From Roseitalea sp964606055 (GTDB lineage: Bacteria; Pseudomonadota; Alphaproteobacteria; Rhizobiales; Rhizobiaceae), in NCBI GenBank assembly GCA_964606055.1, contig CAZSFA010000001.1, positions 1 through 64,000 of the forward strand: a stretch of 64,000 bases of DNA, in the 5' to 3' direction. A model generated the notes under the pieces. It was given only the letters and a program-made list of their open reading frames with translations, was not told where the DNA came from and made no database searches. This document shows positions 61,927 through 64,000 of this stretch, one piece after another; within the stretch, counting starts at the first letter, position 1, and each line of letters begins with the position of its first letter. The position numbers and the translations under genes were made by a program.

Positions 61927-62889
61927 GGCCAGCAGCCGCTCGGCGCTGGCCTGGTGCGTGACCAGATGCGTCGCATAACCGCCGCGCATCGCGGCGGCTG
62001 CCGCCGCCAAACGGTCAAGGCCGACCGAAACCAGGATTCCGACCTCGCGTTGGAGCATGGCCTCAACCGATACGCCCATCATGCGATCGTCCAGCGGCCC
62101 GTCGATGCCGCGGCCGTCGGCGCCGATGAAGCGCCCGCACAACACGCCCGTGGCCCCATGATCGACATACCATCGCAACTCGTCGAGCGTTGCCACGCCC
62201 GACGAGACCACATGGCTGTCCGGCATGCACGAGCCGACCGCGAACAGCGTCTTGTTGAAGCGGCCAACCTCTTCGAGCTGGTTGGCAATCAGCGTTTCGG
62301 CGCGCAGGGTCGCGGCGATCTGGGGCGTCGACAGCATTGCCGGAACGTGCAGGTTGATGCAACGCGCGGAAAAGCGGCGGGCGACATAGGAGGAGCAGAC
62401 ATCGGCGGAGAAGCCATAAGGCGTCGCCATCGAACCGACCAGTTGCAGAACGGTCAGATCTGGAATCGCGATCGGCTCGAGGTTTTCGGCCACGTCATAG
62501 ATCGTCTTGCCCCAGGCGACGCCGAGCCGGTCGCCCGGCCCGAGCATCGAAGGCAGCCAGCGCGCCGCGCCGCGCGCCACGCGGTCGGCCACCTGCTGCG
62601 CGTCGCCGCCGCCATCGGGAATGACGAGCGCTCCGGCCAGTCCGAAACGGTCCTTCAGATCAAGCGCCAGCCGGTGCGTGCTGAACGCTTCGCTTGACAT
62701 GGTGATCTGTACGAAGCCGCGCTCGCGGGCTTCCTGCAGATAGTTGACCACCGTCGCCCGGGACACGCCCAGCCGTTCGGCGATCTCGATCTGATTGAGG
62801 CCGTCATTGTAGTAGAGCCAAGCCGCCTCGATGATGACATCGTCGCCATTGGCCTGTCGCGCCGTCCGCCGCGTTGCAGTTGCCGGCAT
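61915..62889 (-). CDS. SorC/DeoR-type transcriptional regulator
   Basis: The 324-aa regulator has an N-terminal helix-turn-helix (NQIEIAERLGVSRATVVNYL) and a C-terminal sugar-phosphate-binding domain of the SorC family with GDRLGVAWGKTIYDVAE and VLCGRFIGADGRGIDG. The start at 62889 has GGAGGG 6 nt upstream. The operator-like 29-bp site C lies directly upstream. It is the only dedicated regulator in the final block, and the shared sites at 52101 and 59459 make it the likely controller of all three operons. Confidence 0.9.
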   Translation of the reverse strand: MPATATRRTARQANGDDVIIEAAWLYYNDGLNQIEIAERLGVSRATVVNYLQEARERGFVQITMSSEAFSTHRLALDLKDRFGLAGALVIPDGGGDAQQVADRVARGAARWLPSMLGPGDRLGVAWGKTIYDVAENLEPIAIPDLTVLQLVGSMATPYGFSADVCSSYVARRFSARCINLHVPAMLSTPQIAATLRAETLIANQLEEVGRFNKTLFAVGSCMPDSHVVSSGVATLDELRWYVDHGATGVLCGRFIGADGRGIDGPLDDRMMGVSVEAMLQREVGILVSVGLDRLAAAAAAMRGGYATHLVTHQASAERLLASGG

Positions 62890-62908
62890 GTCGAACCCTC
62901 CGCACAAA

Positions 62909-62937
62909 CATTTGACAGTTGCACCTGACTTTTGTCA
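62909..62937 (+). promoter_or_regulatory. SorC-type operator site C, between the regulator and aldolase genes
   Basis: A 29-bp sequence starting CATTTGACAG and ending TGACTTTTGTCA, the same length and layout as site B. It lies 19 nt upstream of the regulator start and 22 nt upstream of the aldolase start, so it would allow autoregulation together with control of the aldolase. Confidence 0.75.
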
Positions 62938-62959
62938 AACCAGACTGGAGGGAGCCGTC

Positions 62960-64000
62960 ATGCGCAACAATCTTTGGAACGATCAGGACGCCACCGCATG
63001 GATGGCCGATGCCGACACCGAAGCGGACCGCCTGCTTGCCGAGCGGGTCTATTCATCACGCATCATCGGCGCCGATCCAGACCTTGTCATGCATGGCGGC
63101 GGGAATACCTCGGTCAAGGTCAGGCGGACCGATCTCCTGGGCAACGACATCGACGTGCTGCACGTCAAGGGGTCCGGATGGGATCTAGACACCCTTGAAG
63201 CGCCGGGCCTGCCGGGCCTTCGCATCGCGCCGTTGATGGCGCTACGCCAGCTTGATGCCCTGTCCGACGAGGACATGGTGAACGTCCAGCGAGCCAACCT
63301 CATCGACACCACCTCGCCCAACCCGTCCGTTGAAACCCTGCTGCATGCCTATCTGCCGCATCGCTTCGTCGATCACACCCATGCGACCGCGTTTCTGGCC
63401 ATGGCCAACCTGCCCGAGGCTGAAAAGGCGGTTTCGGAGATCTTTGGCGACCGGCTGATCTGCGTGCCCTACATCATGCCGGGCTTTGCGCTCGCCAAGG
63501 AGGCGGCGGACATCTTCGATGCCCATCCCGATTGCGAGGGGATGGTGCTCCTCAAACACGGCCACTTCACCTTCGGCGATACGGCCAAGGCAAGCTATGA
63601 CCGTGTCATCGCCCACACAAACGCGGTCGAGGAATGGCTGGCCCACAAGGCGAACGGCCGAACCTTTGCGCGCACGGTCAGTCGGCAACGCGCGCCCGCC
63701 GGTACGAACACGAACGCATTGCCGGTTCTGCGCGGCGCGATCGCCAAGCTGCGCGGTGCTCACCATGACGCCGGCGCCAAGCCGGTCGTGATGGATGTGC
63801 GCGCCAATGCCGTCATCGATGCCTTCCTGCGCGCAAGCGATCTTCAGGCGCTTGCACAGCGCGGGGTCGGTTCGCCCGACCATGTCATCCGCACCAAGGG
63901 ACGCATGCTGGTGCTGACGGGCGCGGACGTCGAGGCCGGCACCGACGCGATCCATGCGAAGGTGTCCGCGTACGCCGACGCCTATCGCGCGATGTTCGAC
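62960..64000 (+). CDS. Class II aldolase/adducin-domain protein, cut by the right edge
   Basis: An open frame of 347 codons runs off the right edge. It begins MRNNLWNDQDATAWM with GGAGGGAG upstream. Features of the zinc-dependent aldolase domain are MHGGGNTSVKV, VKGSGWDL, SVETLLHAYLPH, VDHTHATAFL with the zinc histidines, and LLKHGHFTFG. The length and ending suggest the two-domain aldolase/short-chain-dehydrogenase type (rhamnulose-1-phosphate aldolase relatives, usually about 680 aa), whose second half would lie outside the window. It would cleave a ketose-1-phosphate to dihydroxyacetone phosphate plus an aldehyde, fitting downstream of the MtnK- and MtnA-like enzymes. Confidence 0.88.
   Translation, partial: MRNNLWNDQDATAWMADADTEADRLLAERVYSSRIIGADPDLVMHGGGNTSVKVRRTDLLGNDIDVLHVKGSGWDLDTLEAPGLPGLRIAPLMALRQLDALSDEDMVNVQRANLIDTTSPNPSVETLLHAYLPHRFVDHTHATAFLAMANLPEAEKAVSEIFGDRLICVPYIMPGFALAKEAADIFDAHPDCEGMVLLKHGHFTFGDTAKASYDRVIAHTNAVEEWLAHKANGRTFARTVSRQRAPAGTNTNALPVLRGAIAKLRGAHHDAGAKPVVMDVRANAVIDAFLRASDLQALAQRGVGSPDHVIRTKGRMLVLTGADVEAGTDAIHAKVSAYADAYRAMFD

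Overview
The window is high-GC DNA, densely packed with catabolic operons, ABC transporters and one-component regulators. Many genes overlap by 4 nt (ATGA) and GTG starts are common. This style, with Liv-, Dpp- and Rbs-type uptake systems each beside its own aldolases, dehydrogenases and LacI, TetR, GntR, IclR, AraC or SorC regulators, suggests an alphaproteobacterium, probably Hyphomicrobiales or Rhodobacterales. No rRNA, tRNA, CRISPR, phage or insertion sequence was seen. A run of exactly 100 Ns at 3123-3222 is an assembly gap inside one gene.

Layout. 1-9077: the first codons of a secreted protein, a LacI regulator, a branched-chain-type ABC transporter (binding protein, LivH, LivM, LivG, LivF) ending in two hydrolases (metallo-beta-lactamase fold and SMP-30 lactonase), and a second LacI regulator. 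9100-13088: TetR regulator, homocysteine-methyltransferase-like protein, small secreted protein, GNAT acetyltransferase, first dihydrodipicolinate-synthase (DHDPS) family lyase. 13109-29427: Ldh2-type dehydrogenase, M81/MlrC peptidase, sialidase-like protein, MFS carrier fused to HEAT repeats, a pair of small ATC-hydrolase-like proteins, NagA-like deacetylase, SDR, AraR-like regulator, RidA, D-threonine-aldolase-like enzyme, HpaI aldolase, and two SDR / Gfo-Idh-MocA pairs. 29814-42557: a dipeptide-type ABC transporter whose binding protein is circularly permuted, NanA-like lyase, amidohydrolase, class III and class IV aminotransferases, AraC regulator, PhyH dioxygenase, third DHDPS-family lyase. 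42554-51934: second MlrC, IclR regulator, second class III aminotransferase, and a second dipeptide-type transporter with an ordinary binding protein. 52168-64000: split transketolase, RuBisCO-like protein, FucU/RbsD mutarotase, ribose-type ABC transporter, methylthioribose-kinase-like and MtnA-like enzymes, SorC regulator, and the start of a class II aldolase.

How the parts work together. The last block reads as a pathway: import of a pentose-like sugar, anomer exchange, C1 phosphorylation, isomerisation to a ketose-1-phosphate and aldol cleavage, with a RuBisCO-like protein and a transketolase added for another branch or substrate. One 29-bp operator upstream of its three transcription units ties it to the SorC regulator. 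The middle block shares a 16-bp palindrome (TGTTA-N6-TAACA) between three divergent gene pairs, matching an AraR-like regulator encoded within it.

The most unusual object is the binding protein at 29814-31436. Its C-terminal lobe comes first, directly after the signal peptide, and the normal N-terminal half follows. The gene's last residues join its first mature residues to restore the usual family sequence, which is a natural circular permutation.
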